A DNA stretch of 64,000 nucleotides from Actinokineospora diospyrosa (GTDB taxonomy: Bacteria; Actinomycetota; Actinomycetes; Mycobacteriales; Pseudonocardiaceae). The notes under the pieces are model-generated. The model did not search any database and had not been told where the DNA came from. It saw only the letters and a list, made by a program, of their open reading frames with translations. Each line of letters starts with the position of its first letter. Positions within the stretch are counted from its first letter, which is position 1. The stretch spans positions 62,001 through 126,000 of the forward strand of contig NZ_JAMTCO010000016.1 of assembly GCF_024171925.1 (NCBI RefSeq). The letters run 5' to 3'. Position numbers and translations under genes: made by a program. Below are positions 1-9,217 of this stretch, piece by piece.

Positions 1-1
1 C

Positions 2-1483
2 ACAGCCCTATCGCAGGTACTCCTGCCGTCGGTGTTCCGGCCCGGACCCGATGGCACCCCCACGCTCGACCGCACGCTCATGGTCTCCGCCGAGGTCACC
101 AGTGCCGAGCCGTACACGGTCACTTACCGGCTGCGAGCTGAAGCCGCCTGGTCAGATTCCGCGCCTATCGCTGCCGAGGACTTCGTCTACCTGTGGGAGC
201 AGCTTCGCGAAGAACCCGGGGTGCTCGACAGCGCCGGGTACCAGCTGATCTCCAACATCTCCGCTCGGGACGCGGGCCGGATCGTCGAGGTCACCTTCTC
301 CAAGCCCTACCCGGGCTGGCGCGGGCTGTTCACCAACCTGCTGCCCGCTCACCTGCTTAAAGACATCCCCGGCGGTTGGGCCAACGTGCTCCGGGAGAAC
401 TTCCCGGTCACCGGTGGCCCCTTCTCCGTCCGCGGCATCGACCGCGACCGCGGCGAGGTAGTCCTAGAGCGCAACGACCGCTACTGGTCCACCCCGGTCC
501 CGCTGGACCGCGTCATCCTCCGCCGCGCGGACTCCGATGGCATCGCCTCCGCTCTCAAGTCCGGGCACGACCAACTGGCCCTGACAGCGCCAGACGCCGA
601 CGAGCTCGCAGCATTCACCAGCCTGGGACTTACCGTCACCAGCTCCACGGTCCCGCGCACGGCAGTTGCCACTGTCCTGCTCCGGCCGGTCGGTGCCGCC
701 ATGGCTGACCAGCGCATCCGTTCCGCGGTGATAGCCCTGACCGACCGCGAAGCCCTCATCAAGGCAGGCACGGGCGGCGGCCCTGGCTCCACCTTCGCCG
801 CGAACGCCCAGGTCCTGGCCCCGAGCTCCAAGGGGTACGCGCCGACCGGCACAGCACCCACCAAGCCCGACGTCACGCTGGCCGAGGGGATGCTCGCCCA
901 AGCCGGGTACACCAAGCTCAACGGCAGCTGGGCTCTCGGCGACACCCCTCTTAACCTGGTCATCGCCGCTCCCGCCGGTAGGTCTGCCTACCTCGACATC
1001 GCCCGTGAGCTCCAGCGCCAGCTGTCCGCGGGTGGGGTCCAGTCCCGACTGGTCACACCCGAGGCCGCCGACCTGTTCACCAACCTGCTCGCCCCGCAGC
1101 CGTCCACCACAGCCGCGCCGGTCGAGCAGGTGGACCTCGTAGTGGCCCCTCAGCCGACCACAGGCGACCCCGTGACCGTCCTGGCGACCCGCTTCGGCTG
1201 CGGCCCGGTCCAGGCGGGCAGCGTGGCTGTGGCGGCCAACCCGACCGGCTTCTGCGACCAGACCGTCCAAGAGGTCATCGACAAGGCGATCACCGGCGCG
1301 ATCTCGCTCCAGGAGGCCCTCACGGCGGTCGAACCGACGCTGTGGAGCCGGGCCGTGGCGCTGCCGCTGTACCAAGAAGCCGACTCGCTGGTGGTTCGGC
1401 GCGAGATGTCCGGAGTGTCCGCCGGACCGCCCGGCGCGGGTCCCTTCGCGACCGCCCCTCAGTGGCAACGACCCTCGGGGTGA
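2..1483 (+). CDS. ABC transporter substrate-binding protein, family 5 (5' end outside window)
   Basis: Extracellular solute-binding protein of the oligopeptide/dipeptide class (SBP_bac_5), which would capture peptides or similar solutes for a membrane importer. The frame is open from base 2, upstream of the first visible GTG at 32, so the signal peptide and lipobox lie outside the window. About 490 residues are visible. They include the family-typical stretch AWSDSAPIAAEDFVYLWEQL, which matches the usual W-S-DG-x-P-x-T-A-D-F region, and a later block of the 'YT...RNDRYW' type. A second family-5 binding protein follows at 1723, then one set of OppBCDF genes, so two receptors may share one permease. 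Family is secure; substrate is unknown. Confidence 0.85.
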   Translation, partial: TALSQVLLPSVFRPGPDGTPTLDRTLMVSAEVTSAEPYTVTYRLRAEAAWSDSAPIAAEDFVYLWEQLREEPGVLDSAGYQLISNISARDAGRIVEVTFSKPYPGWRGLFTNLLPAHLLKDIPGGWANVLRENFPVTGGPFSVRGIDRDRGEVVLERNDRYWSTPVPLDRVILRRADSDGIASALKSGHDQLALTAPDADELAAFTSLGLTVTSSTVPRTAVATVLLRPVGAAMADQRIRSAVIALTDREALIKAGTGGGPGSTFAANAQVLAPSSKGYAPTGTAPTKPDVTLAEGMLAQAGYTKLNGSWALGDTPLNLVIAAPAGRSAYLDIARELQRQLSAGGVQSRLVTPEAADLFTNLLAPQPSTTAAPVEQVDLVVAPQPTTGDPVTVLATRFGCGPVQAGSVAVAANPTGFCDQTVQEVIDKAITGAISLQEALTAVEPTLWSRAVALPLYQEADSLVVRREMSGVSAGPPGAGPFATAPQWQRPSG

Positions 1484-1560
1484 CTCAGACCACTCTCCGT
1501 CATGAGAGGACACCACTGGGTACCTACTGGTAACGGTCGCGTTGCACACTGCCGGTTGCC

Positions 1561-1608
1561 GGTCACCCTTTGGTCACGATCGACGCGCCACAGGTGACCT
1601 CAGTGACC
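1561..1608. promoter_or_regulatory. Cluster of GGTCAC/GTGACC half-sites upstream of the second binding-protein gene
   Basis: GGTCAC occurs at 1561 and 1572, and its complement GTGACC at 1594 and 1603. This forms two direct-repeat pairs facing each other across about 15 nt, an operator-like arrangement in the 239-nt leader of the oppA-like gene at 1723. No regulator is identified. Confidence 0.35.
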
Positions 1609-1722
1609 GTTCATTCCTAGCGTGCCCACCTAGTGCGCTGCCCAACGGTCGTTGGGCGCGCGATGGGTTACGGGTGCGACCCGGCCGGACCGGCTGCGGG
1701 CGGCCCTGTGCTAGGAGGGCAC

Positions 1723-3531
1723 GTGTCAACTAAGAGAAGCTCACTGACGGCGTTCGCGGCGATTGTCAGCGCCTCGCTCGTCCTGAGCGCGTGTGGCGGC
1801 GGCAGCAGCGACAACGGCGGCAGCACCGGGGCGCAGGAGCCGACCGGCGACATCGCCTCGATGGCGATCGCCAAGGGCGAGTCCGGCGACGAGTACACCT
1901 CGCCGGAGGTCCCGCAGTCGACGGACACCTTCGTCGTGTCGACCGACAACCCGTACACCGCGTACAACAACTCGGCCGCCGACGCGAACAACTCGTACAA
2001 CACGTTCGCGTTGGCCCAGGTCATCTCGGGCGCCTACAAGCTCGACGGCAACAACAAGGTCCTGCTGAACAAGGACGTGATGGAGGGCGTCGAGCTCACC
2101 AGCAAGTCCCCGCAGGTCGTCACCTGGAAGATCAAGCCGGGCGTCACCTGGTCCGACGGCGAGGCCTGGGACTGCGACGACTTCTACCTCGCGTGGCTGT
2201 CCTCGACCGGCAAGTCCAAGGGCGCCGACGGCAAGGACATCTTCACCTCGGCGAACACCACCGGCTACGAGCTCATCGACAAGGTCGAGTGCCCGAAGCC
2301 GACCGAGGTCGTCACCACCTTCGGCACCAGCTACCCGGACTACAAGGGCCTGTTCGGCATCTCGCTGGACATCATGCCCGCGCACATCCTGGAGAAGGAG
2401 ACCGGCGTCGCCGACGTCACCAAGCTGACGCCGACCGGCGGCGACCAGGCCGCGCTGGCCAAGGTGGCCGAGTTCTGGAAGACCAAGTGGAACGGCTTCG
2501 ACGCCAAGCTGATGCCCGCCTCCGGCGCGTACCAGATCACCGCGTTCGAGCAGAACAACTCGGTCACCCTGGAGCGCAACCCCAAGTGGATCGGCAAGCC
2601 CGGCGGCCCCGCGAAGATCGTCCTGCGCGGCATCTCCGACCAGGTCGCCCAGGCCCAGGCGCTGGAGAACGGCGAGGTCGCGGTCAACTCGATGGCCCAG
2701 CCCGACGCCAATGCCGCTGAGCGGCTGCGCGGCCTGTCCTCGCAGGGTGTGCGCTTCGGTGCCTCCAACGGCCTGTCCTTCGAGCACATGGACCTCAACT
2801 TCAAGAACAAGTGGTTCGCCGACCAGGCCGTCCGCAAGGCGTTCATGCAGTGCGTGAACCGCGACGAGCTGGCCGAGAAGCTGATCCGCCCGGTGCTCGA
2901 GAACGCCAAGCCGCTCGGCTCGCTGGTCTTCTTCCAGGCTGAAGAGGGCTACACCGACAACTACGCGCAGTACAAGGGCGACGCGGCCGCGGCCAAGTCC
3001 ACCCTCGAGGGCGCGGGCTACACCATCGGTGGCGACGGCTACGCCACCAAGGGCGGCGAGAAGGTGTCGATCAAGATCAGCCACACCGACATCCCGCGGC
3101 GCAAGCAGACCGTCGAGCTGATCCAGTCCCAGTGCAAGCCCGCTGGCCTGGAGATCATCGACGACACCGACCCGAACTTCCTCGACACCCGGGTCAGCCA
3201 GGGCGACTACGACGTGGCGCTGTTCGCCTGGTCGGCCGCGCCGTTCAAGTCCAGCCAGAAGGCGATCTACGAGACCGGCGGTGGCCAGAACTGGTCGAAC
3301 TACGCCAACTCCAAGGTCGACGCGGCGTACAAGGACGCGAGCAGCAACCTCGACGAGGCCGCTTCGCGCAAGGCCTTCCAGGAGGCCGACCGCCTGATGG
3401 CCGAGGACAACTACTCGCTGCCGCTCTACCAGCTCCCGAACATGTGGGCCTTCAAGGGCATCGACAAGGTCTACTTCCAGTCGTACAACGGCGCTCTCTG
3501 GAACGCCAACGAGTGGGTCAAGACCTCGTAG
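1723..3531 (+). CDS. oppA: Oligopeptide-type ABC transporter substrate-binding lipoprotein
   Basis: Predicted lipid-anchored receptor (602 aa, SBP_bac_5) for the OppBCDF permease encoded next. The GTG start is chosen because AGGAGG sits 6 nt upstream and it gives a clean lipoprotein signal: basic N-terminus, hydrophobic core, lipobox LSAC at residues 21-24, then a Gly/Ser/Asn linker. An upstream in-frame start at 1633 would bury the signal peptide. The family motif 'TWSDGEAWDCDDFYLAW' is present. A strong hairpin at 3578-3610 separates it from oppB, as is common where the binding protein is made in excess of the permease. It is longer than, and clearly diverged from, the first binding protein. 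Substrate unknown; peptides are the default guess. Confidence 0.88.
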   Translation: MSTKRSSLTAFAAIVSASLVLSACGGGSSDNGGSTGAQEPTGDIASMAIAKGESGDEYTSPEVPQSTDTFVVSTDNPYTAYNNSAADANNSYNTFALAQVISGAYKLDGNNKVLLNKDVMEGVELTSKSPQVVTWKIKPGVTWSDGEAWDCDDFYLAWLSSTGKSKGADGKDIFTSANTTGYELIDKVECPKPTEVVTTFGTSYPDYKGLFGISLDIMPAHILEKETGVADVTKLTPTGGDQAALAKVAEFWKTKWNGFDAKLMPASGAYQITAFEQNNSVTLERNPKWIGKPGGPAKIVLRGISDQVAQAQALENGEVAVNSMAQPDANAAERLRGLSSQGVRFGASNGLSFEHMDLNFKNKWFADQAVRKAFMQCVNRDELAEKLIRPVLENAKPLGSLVFFQAEEGYTDNYAQYKGDAAAAKSTLEGAGYTIGGDGYATKGGEKVSIKISHTDIPRRKQTVELIQSQCKPAGLEIIDDTDPNFLDTRVSQGDYDVALFAWSAAPFKSSQKAIYETGGGQNWSNYANSKVDAAYKDASSNLDEAASRKAFQEADRLMAEDNYSLPLYQLPNMWAFKGIDKVYFQSYNGALWNANEWVKTS

Positions 3532-3577
3532 TCGATTCTCCTGCCGCCCCCAGGCGGCGCTATCTGGTCGACGAAGT

Positions 3578-3610
3578 CCGAGGGGCCGGACCACCAGTCC
3601 GGCCCCTCGG
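3578..3610 (+). terminator. Intra-operon hairpin between oppA and oppB
   Basis: Perfect 14-bp GC-rich stem with a 5-nt loop (arms 3578-3591 and 3597-3610) and no clear T-tract. It lies in the 172-nt gap between the binding-protein gene and the permease genes, so it may attenuate readthrough or stabilise the upstream mRNA 3' end. Confidence 0.55.
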
Positions 3611-3703
3611 CCTTGGGTACCTGACCTGGTCGGGCGCACACTGACGCAGGCAGGGACAACCAGCGCCGCCCACCGGCCGCCTGGACCCCACCGAGGAGCT
3701 CTC

Positions 3704-4702
3704 GTGATTCGCTACATCATCCGTCGGCTGCTGATCTCCGTCCCCATCCTGGCCATCGGCAGCCTCCTCGCCTTCTTCCTCGTCGCCGCCGCGGGCAACC
3801 CGGTCGCCGAGCTGAAGGCCAAGCCGGGCGTCACCGCCCAGCAGATCCGCGACCTCGAGTCCAGTCTCGGCCTCGACCAGCCGATCATCGTCCGGTACTG
3901 GAAGTGGCTGCTGGACTTCCTGCAGGGCGACTGGGGCAAGAGCATCGCGCTCGGCCAGGCCAAGGTGGACATCTTCGACTCCGTGATGCGGGCGCTGTGG
4001 ATCACCGCCCGGCTGGTCATCGGCGCGGAGATCCTGGCCATCGTGCTCGGCGTCTCGGTCGGCGTGCTCGCCGCCGTGAAGCAGTACTCGATCTTCGACT
4101 ACCTCGCCACCTCCAGCGCCTTCCTGATGTTCTCGATGCCCATCGTCTGCGTGGCGGTGATCCTCAAGACCTACGGGATCAAGTTCAACAACCTGCTGGA
4201 GAGCATGGGCCTCGACCGCTGGTTGAGCACCGTCAGCCCGGCCGCAGGCGGGTTCAAGGGGTCCTTCGGCGAGGTGATCTTCCAGTACACCGGCACCTAC
4301 CTGCTGCCGACGCTGAGCCTCACCCTGATCAGCTTCGCCGCCTACAGCCGCTTCCAGCGCGCGTCGATGCTCGAGACGCTGAACTCCGACTACGTGCGCA
4401 CCGCGCGGGCGAAGGGGATCTCGCAACGGCGGGTGATCTTCCGGCACGCGTTCCGCAACGCGCTCATCCCGGTCAGCACGCTGTTCTCCATCAACTCGGC
4501 CGCGCTGTTCTCCGGGGCGATCATCACCGAGACCGTGTTCGGGTGGAAGGGCATGGGCAACCTCTTGGTCCAGTCCATCCGCACCTTCGACCCCTACATG
4601 CTGATGGGCTGGCTGATGGTCACCGCCTCGCTGGTCATCGTGTTCAACCTGGTTGCCGACATCATGTACGGCATCCTCGACCCGAGGATCCGCCTTGCCT
4701 AG
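3704..4702 (+). CDS. oppB: Peptide ABC transporter permease OppB/DppB
   Basis: Inner-membrane permease (332 aa) of the BPD transport superfamily, pairing with OppC to form the channel. It starts 'MIRYIIRRLLISVPILAIGSL', the standard OppB N-terminus with one membrane segment followed by a large extracytoplasmic loop. Five more hydrophobic segments follow, and a cytoplasmic EAA loop around residues 225-250 (ARAKGISQRRVIFRHAFRNA) contacts the ATPases. GTG start with GAGGAG 4-8 nt upstream. The 3' end overlaps the likely oppC start by 8 nt, indicating translational coupling. Confidence 0.93.
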   Translation: MIRYIIRRLLISVPILAIGSLLAFFLVAAAGNPVAELKAKPGVTAQQIRDLESSLGLDQPIIVRYWKWLLDFLQGDWGKSIALGQAKVDIFDSVMRALWITARLVIGAEILAIVLGVSVGVLAAVKQYSIFDYLATSSAFLMFSMPIVCVAVILKTYGIKFNNLLESMGLDRWLSTVSPAAGGFKGSFGEVIFQYTGTYLLPTLSLTLISFAAYSRFQRASMLETLNSDYVRTARAKGISQRRVIFRHAFRNALIPVSTLFSINSAALFSGAIITETVFGWKGMGNLLVQSIRTFDPYMLMGWLMVTASLVIVFNLVADIMYGILDPRIRLA

Positions 4703-5642
4703 CGACCCCACCCTCAACCCGCTCGGCCCGACGAGCCTGCCGCCAGCCGGTGGCGCCACCGTGGCCACCGCCAGCGAGTTCGACGCCACCAAGGCGCGCA
4801 AGCAGAGCACCCTGATCATCCGCCGCTTCTTCCGCCACCGCCTCGCCGTGGCCGCGCTGGTGGTCTTCCTGCTGATCTGCGCGATCGGCTTCCTCGGCCC
4901 GCTGTTCTGGACCATCTCGGTCGAGGACACCAGCAGCCGCGGCTACCTGCCGCCCAGCGCGGCGCACCCGCTCGGCACCATCCAGACCGGCAAGGACATG
5001 CTGGCCCAGCTGATCATCGGCACCCGGCTCTCGGTGCAGATCGCGCTGGTCGTGGCCTTCGGGTCCACCCTGCTCGGGGTGCTGCTCGGCGCGCTCGCTG
5101 GCTACCTGCGCGGCGCGGTGGACAGCGCCATCAGCCGGTTCGTCGACCTGATGCTGATCATCCCGCAGATCGCCGTCGCCGCGATCCTGGTCCGCGCGCT
5201 GAGCGGCTCCTGGTACACCGTGGCCTTCATCCTCGCCGCGTTCGGCTGGATGACCGTCGCCCGCATCACCCGGGGCGAGACGCTGTCGCTGGCCCAGCGC
5301 GAGTTCGTCGAGGCGGCCCGCGCCGCGGGCGCCAAGACCCGGTGGATCATCTTCCGGCACCTGGTGCCCAACATGATCGGCACGATCACGGTCAACACCA
5401 CGCTCGCCGTGGCCAGCGCCGTGCTGTCGGAGGCCGCGCTGTCGTTCATCGGCCTCGGCGTGCAGCCGCCGGACACCTCGCTCGGGCTGATCATCAACGA
5501 GAACTACTCGCAGATCACCAACCGCCCCTGGCTGTTCTGGGGCCCGTTCGTGATCATCGTGCTGCTCTCGCTCGCGGTGAACTTCATCGGCGACGGCCTG
5601 CGCGACGCGTTCGACCCCCGGCAGACGAAGGTGCGTGCCTGA
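4695..5642 (+). CDS. oppC: Peptide ABC transporter permease OppC/DppC
   Basis: Second permease subunit (about 315 aa from TTG 4695). The cytosolic N-terminus (residues 1-45) is followed by a membrane segment, an extracytoplasmic loop ending in the family motif 'AHPLGTIQTGKDMLAQLI' (compare HPLGTDxxGRDxxSR), and four or five further membrane helices. The EAA loop is seen in 'EAARAAGAKTRWIIFRHLVP'. The start is uncertain: TTG 4695 overlaps the oppB stop and fits coupling, while GTG 4761 in the same frame is the alternative. The stop overlaps the oppD ATG as ATGA. Confidence 0.92.
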   Translation: MPSDPTLNPLGPTSLPPAGGATVATASEFDATKARKQSTLIIRRFFRHRLAVAALVVFLLICAIGFLGPLFWTISVEDTSSRGYLPPSAAHPLGTIQTGKDMLAQLIIGTRLSVQIALVVAFGSTLLGVLLGALAGYLRGAVDSAISRFVDLMLIIPQIAVAAILVRALSGSWYTVAFILAAFGWMTVARITRGETLSLAQREFVEAARAAGAKTRWIIFRHLVPNMIGTITVNTTLAVASAVLSEAALSFIGLGVQPPDTSLGLIINENYSQITNRPWLFWGPFVIIVLLSLAVNFIGDGLRDAFDPRQTKVRA

Positions 5643-6805
5643 TGACCGGACTGCTGCACGGCAACCACCACGACGCCGCCAGGACCGACACCGTGCTCTC
5701 GGTGCAGAACCTGTCGGTCACCTTCCCCACCGACGACGGCGACGTCCGCGCGGTGCGCGACGTCTCCTACCAGCTGCGCCCGCGCGAGGTGCTCGGCATC
5801 GTCGGCGAGTCCGGTTCGGGCAAGTCGGTGTCCTCCATGGCCGTCATGGGCCTGCTGCCCGGCAGCGCCAAGGTCACCGGGTCCATCCGCTACCGCGACC
5901 GCGAGCTGGTCGGACTGTCCTACAAGGACATGCAGAGCGTGCGCAACAACGGCGTCGCGATGATCTTCCAGGACCCGATGACCTCGCTCAACCCGGTGTA
6001 CACCATCGGTTGGCAGCTGGCCGAGGCGTACCGGGCGCACCACTCGGTGTCCAAGAAGGCCGCTTGGGCCAAGGCGATCGAGGCGCTGGAACTGGTCGGC
6101 ATCCCGCAGCCGGACCGGCGCGCGGCGCAGTACCCGCACGAGTTCTCCGGCGGCATGCGCCAGCGCGTGGTGATCGCCATGGCGATCATCAACGACCCGG
6201 ACGTGATCATCGCCGACGAGCCGACCACCGCGCTCGACGTCACCGTGCAGGCGCAGATCCTGGAGACCCTGCTGCGGCTGCGCGACGAGGTGAACGCGGG
6301 GATCATCATGATCACCCACGACCTCGGCGTCGTGGCGGGCATGGTGGACCGGGTCCAGGTCATGTACGGCGGGACGGTCGTGGAGTCCGGCCCGGTCGAG
6401 GAGGTCTTCGACCGCCCCCGGATGCCCTACACCGTCGGCCTGCTCGGCTCGCTGCCCAACCCGGCGCGGCTGGGCCAGCGGCTCACCCCGATCACCGGGA
6501 CGCCGCCGTCGCTGATCAACCTGCCGCGCGGCTGCGCCTTCTCGCCGCGCTGCCCGCTGGTCATCGACGCCTGCCGCACCGAGGAACCGCCGCTGCTGGG
6601 CACCGAACGCGGTGACCACACCACCCGCTGCCACCGCTGGCAGCACCTCGCCTCGCTGCACCGGCCGAGGGCGCTGTTCGAGCACGAGGAGATCGGGGTG
6701 ATCGAGAACCCGGCCGCGCTCGTCGAGGCCGATCCCGGACTCCCGGTAGCCGAAGAGGCGCACACGGTGGAACTGCGGCTGCCGCACGAAGGGCCCCACT
6801 CATGA
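5642..6805 (+). CDS. oppD: Peptide ABC transporter ATP-binding protein OppD/DppD
   Basis: Cytoplasmic ATPase (387 aa) that powers import with OppF. Walker A is GESGSGKS, the ABC signature SGGMRQRV, and Walker [13 protein letters not shown]. The C-terminal oligopeptide-transporter extension carries the GTPPSL and CAFSPRC motifs, whose clustered cysteines are typical of OppD/DppD. The ATG overlaps the oppC stop and the gene ends in ATGA with oppF, so oppB-C-D-F form one coupled unit. The C-terminal tail, about 45 residues past the Cys motif, is acidic and unremarkable. Confidence 0.95.
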   Translation: MTGLLHGNHHDAARTDTVLSVQNLSVTFPTDDGDVRAVRDVSYQLRPREVLGIVGESGSGKSVSSMAVMGLLPGSAKVTGSIRYRDRELVGLSYKDMQSVRNNGVAMIFQDPMTSLNPVYTIGWQLAEAYRAHHSVSKKAAWAKAIEALELVGIPQPDRRAAQYPHEFSGGMRQRVVIAMAIINDPDVIIADEPTTALDVTVQAQILETLLRLRDEVNAGIIMITHDLGVVAGMVDRVQVMYGGTVVESGPVEEVFDRPRMPYTVGLLGSLPNPARLGQRLTPITGTPPSLINLPRGCAFSPRCPLVIDACRTEEPPLLGTERGDHTTRCHRWQHLASLHRPRALFEHEEIGVIENPAALVEADPGLPVAEEAHTVELRLPHEGPHS

Positions 6806-7839
6806 CGAACACCGAGGCAGCCCCGGGCAGGCACGCCGCCCGCGAGGCGGACGTCCCCCTGCTGCGGGTGGACAAGCTGGTCAAGTCGTTCCCGGTGCGC
6901 GGTGGTGGGATCATCCCGCGCACGGTCGGTCAGGTACAGGCGGTCTCCGAGGTCAGCTTCGAGTTGAACCGCGGCGAGACGCTGGGCCTGGTCGGCGAGT
7001 CCGGGTGCGGCAAGTCGACGACCGGGCGGGCCATCCTGCAGCTGCACAAGCCGACCTCGGGGTCGGTGCGGTTCGAGGGCCGCGAGCTGACCACGCTCAC
7101 GCCAGCGCAGATGCGGCCGCTGCGGCGCGACCTGCAGATCGTGTTCCAGGACCCGTACGCCTCGCTCGACCCGCGCTGGCAGGTCAACGACGTGGTCGCC
7201 GAACCGCTGCGCATCCACGGCGTCGGCACGGCCAAGACGATCCAGAAGCGGGTCGACGAGCTGCTGGAGCTGGTCGGGCTCAACCCCGAGCACCGCAACC
7301 GCTACCCGCACGAGTTCTCCGGCGGGCAGCGGCAGCGCATCGGCATCGCCAGGGCGCTGGCGCTGGACCCGAAGCTGATCGTGCTCGACGAGCCGGTGTC
7401 CGCGCTTGACGTGTCGGTGCAGGCTGGTGTGGTCAACCTGCTGGAGGAGCTGCAGCAGCGACTCGGCCTGGCGTACCTGTTCGTCGCGCACGACCTGTCG
7501 GTGGTGCGGCACATCTCGCACCGGGTCGCCGTGATGTACCTGGGCAAGATCGTGGAGATCGGCGACCGGGAGTCGATCTACGCCCGGCCGACGCACCCGT
7601 ACACCCAGGCGCTGCTGTCCGCGGTACCCGTACCGGACCCGCGGCAGGAGCGGCAGCGTCAACGGATCGTTCTTACCGGCGATGTGCCCAGCCCGGTTTC
7701 ACCGCCGTCGGGCTGCCGGTTCCGCACACGGTGCTGGAAGGCGCAAGAGGTGTGCGCGGTCGAGGAGCCGCCGTTGGTGCGCCACGGCGCGACTTTTTCG
7801 GCGTGCCACTTCGCTGAGGAACGCAGCGTCCTGCCGTAG
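6802..7839 (+). CDS. oppF: Peptide ABC transporter ATP-binding protein OppF/DppF
   Basis: Second ATPase (345 aa) of the importer. It shows Walker [10 protein letters not shown], signature SGGQRQRI, Walker [13 protein letters not shown], and the C-terminal oligopeptide domain with GCRFRTRC. An insertion '[17 protein letters not shown]' lies between the first strand and Walker A, as often seen in OppF. Last gene of the operon; a long hairpin at 7881-7918 follows before the mshB promoter. Confidence 0.95.
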   Translation: MTNTEAAPGRHAAREADVPLLRVDKLVKSFPVRGGGIIPRTVGQVQAVSEVSFELNRGETLGLVGESGCGKSTTGRAILQLHKPTSGSVRFEGRELTTLTPAQMRPLRRDLQIVFQDPYASLDPRWQVNDVVAEPLRIHGVGTAKTIQKRVDELLELVGLNPEHRNRYPHEFSGGQRQRIGIARALALDPKLIVLDEPVSALDVSVQAGVVNLLEELQQRLGLAYLFVAHDLSVVRHISHRVAVMYLGKIVEIGDRESIYARPTHPYTQALLSAVPVPDPRQERQRQRIVLTGDVPSPVSPPSGCRFRTRCWKAQEVCAVEEPPLVRHGATFSACHFAEERSVLP

Positions 7840-7880
7840 TAGGGTGCTGCCGCCGGGGCCTCTGCCCCGCGACGGTCGTA

Positions 7881-7918
7881 CGGTGCCGGTGCGCGGCGAG
7901 TCCGACGCACCGGCACCG
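7881..7918 (+). terminator. Hairpin ending the opp operon
   Basis: 13-bp perfect stem (7881-7893 with 7906-7918) and a 12-nt loop, without a T-run. It sits 10 nt before the -10 box of mshB, so it should insulate mshB from opp readthrough. Confidence 0.6.
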
Positions 7919-7927
7919 CCCTACCCT

Positions 7928-7933
7928 TAGGCT
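7928..7933 (+). promoter_or_regulatory. -10 box TAGGCT for leaderless mshB transcript
   Basis: TAGGCT ends 7 nt before the mshB ATG, which places the transcription start at or next to the A of ATG. No ribosome-binding site is present, consistent with leaderless translation. No clear -35. Confidence 0.55.
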
Positions 7934-7940
7934 GAACCCG

Positions 7941-8813
7941 ATGCTGACAGCGCCACCCCGACTTCTGCTCGTCCACGCCCACCCGGACGACGAGAGCCTG
8001 TGGACCGGCGGGACCATCGCCCGCTACGCCGCTGCCGGGGTCCAGGTCACCCTGGTCACCTGCACGCTCGGCGAGGAGGGTGAGGTCATCCCCGCCTCCC
8101 TGGCGCAGCTGGGCCCGGAGGCCGCCGACCAGCTCGGCGGGTACCGGGTCGGCGAACTGCGCGCCGCTTGCGCCGCGCTCGGCGTCTCCGATCACCGGTA
8201 CCTGGGCGGCATGGGCCGGTGGCGCGACTCGGGTATGGCGGGAGTTGGCGCTAACAGTCACCCCAGGGCTTTCGCGGGTGGTGACGTTGCCGAGCAGGTC
8301 GCCGCTCTTACCGCGATTCTGCAAGACGTTCGCCCGCAGGTCGTTGTCACCTATGGGCCTGACGGCGGCTATGGCCACCCGGACCACATCCGTGCCCACG
8401 AGATCACCGCTGCCGCTGTGGCCGAGGTGCCAGAAGTCGCGCGGTTGTACTACGCGGTCGTCTCTAAGCGGGCCATCGAAGACGGGGTCACCACGCTCGG
8501 CGGGGTTGCCGAGCTGCCGTGGCGCCTGCCTGCTGCCGGTGAACTGCCGGTCGTGGACGACGCGGAGATCACCACCTCGGTGTTCATCGGGGACCACGTG
8601 CCGTCCAAGCTCCGCGCACTGCGCGCGCACGCGACCCAGGTGACCGTGTGGCAGGGCCAGGACGGCACACACGCTTACGCGCTGTCGAACGGCATCGCGC
8701 AGCCGGTCGTCGACCACGAGTACTACGTGTTGGCAGGCGGGACTGCCGACACCATCGAGTCGGACGTGTTCGGCGGGCTCGCCCCGGTCGAACACGTTGG
8801 CGCGGACCGGTGA
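7941..8813 (+). CDS. mshB: Mycothiol biosynthesis GlcNAc-Ins deacetylase MshB
   Basis: Zinc-dependent deacetylase (290 aa) removing acetate from GlcNAc-inositol to give GlcN-Ins, the second committed step to mycothiol, the main actinobacterial thiol. The LmbE/PIG-L fold signature AHPDDE lies at residues 13-18 (His and Asp metal ligands), and a second metal motif GYGHPDH is about two fifths of the way along. Length matches the family (about 290-300 aa). The leaderless start is supported by the TAGGCT box. The stop overlaps the GTG of the next gene, as is usual for the small membrane protein found after mshB. Confidence 0.93.
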   Translation: MLTAPPRLLLVHAHPDDESLWTGGTIARYAAAGVQVTLVTCTLGEEGEVIPASLAQLGPEAADQLGGYRVGELRAACAALGVSDHRYLGGMGRWRDSGMAGVGANSHPRAFAGGDVAEQVAALTAILQDVRPQVVVTYGPDGGYGHPDHIRAHEITAAAVAEVPEVARLYYAVVSKRAIEDGVTTLGGVAELPWRLPAAGELPVVDDAEITTSVFIGDHVPSKLRALRAHATQVTVWQGQDGTHAYALSNGIAQPVVDHEYYVLAGGTADTIESDVFGGLAPVEHVGADR

Positions 8814-9217
8814 CCCTAGGCGAACGCTTTCGCTACTGCGGGCTGCTCGCCCTAAGCGTGGTGTTCGGCGTGTTCGAACTGTTCTTCCTACCGTTGCGTC
8901 TGGACGGTCGGGTGTTGCCGGACCTCTGGGCGCTGCCGTTCCCCATCACCGTTGTCCTGGCCGCGTTTACCATGCCGTGGCTGGTGGTACGGGCAAGTCG
9001 GATCAAGGCCAAGGCCGCGGTGGCAGGTGGGCCGCTCTACATCTGGCTCGCCATGTTGCTGGCGTTCATCGTGGTCGCCCCCGGTGGTGACTCGATCGTC
9101 ATCGCCGATTGGCGGACGCTCCTGCTGCTGGCAGCGGGCGCGTTCCCCGCGACGGTCAAGATCGGTGACGTACTCGCCCGCACGACGAGGGAAGCCCATG
9201 AGCGAGCTGATCACTGA
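8810..9217 (+). CDS. Small integral membrane protein downstream of mshB
   Basis: 135-aa protein of unknown function with about four hydrophobic segments (roughly residues 8-25, 33-50, 65-82 and 88-102). It starts at a GTG sharing GTGA with the mshB stop, so it is translationally coupled to mshB. A membrane protein next to mshB recurs in actinomycetes (from memory), but I know of no demonstrated role in mycothiol metabolism. The 3' end overlaps the next gene by 20 nt. Confidence 0.75.
   Translation: MTLGERFRYCGLLALSVVFGVFELFFLPLRLDGRVLPDLWALPFPITVVLAAFTMPWLVVRASRIKAKAAVAGGPLYIWLAMLLAFIVVAPGGDSIVIADWRTLLLLAAGAFPATVKIGDVLARTTREAHERADH

Noticed and set aside
1741..3639. Long open frame (632 aa) on the minus strand opposite the oppA-like gene
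   Set aside because: High GC makes the antisense frame open by chance; composition is Val/Leu/Gly/Arg-rich with no domain, and the plus strand has a complete lipoprotein gene.
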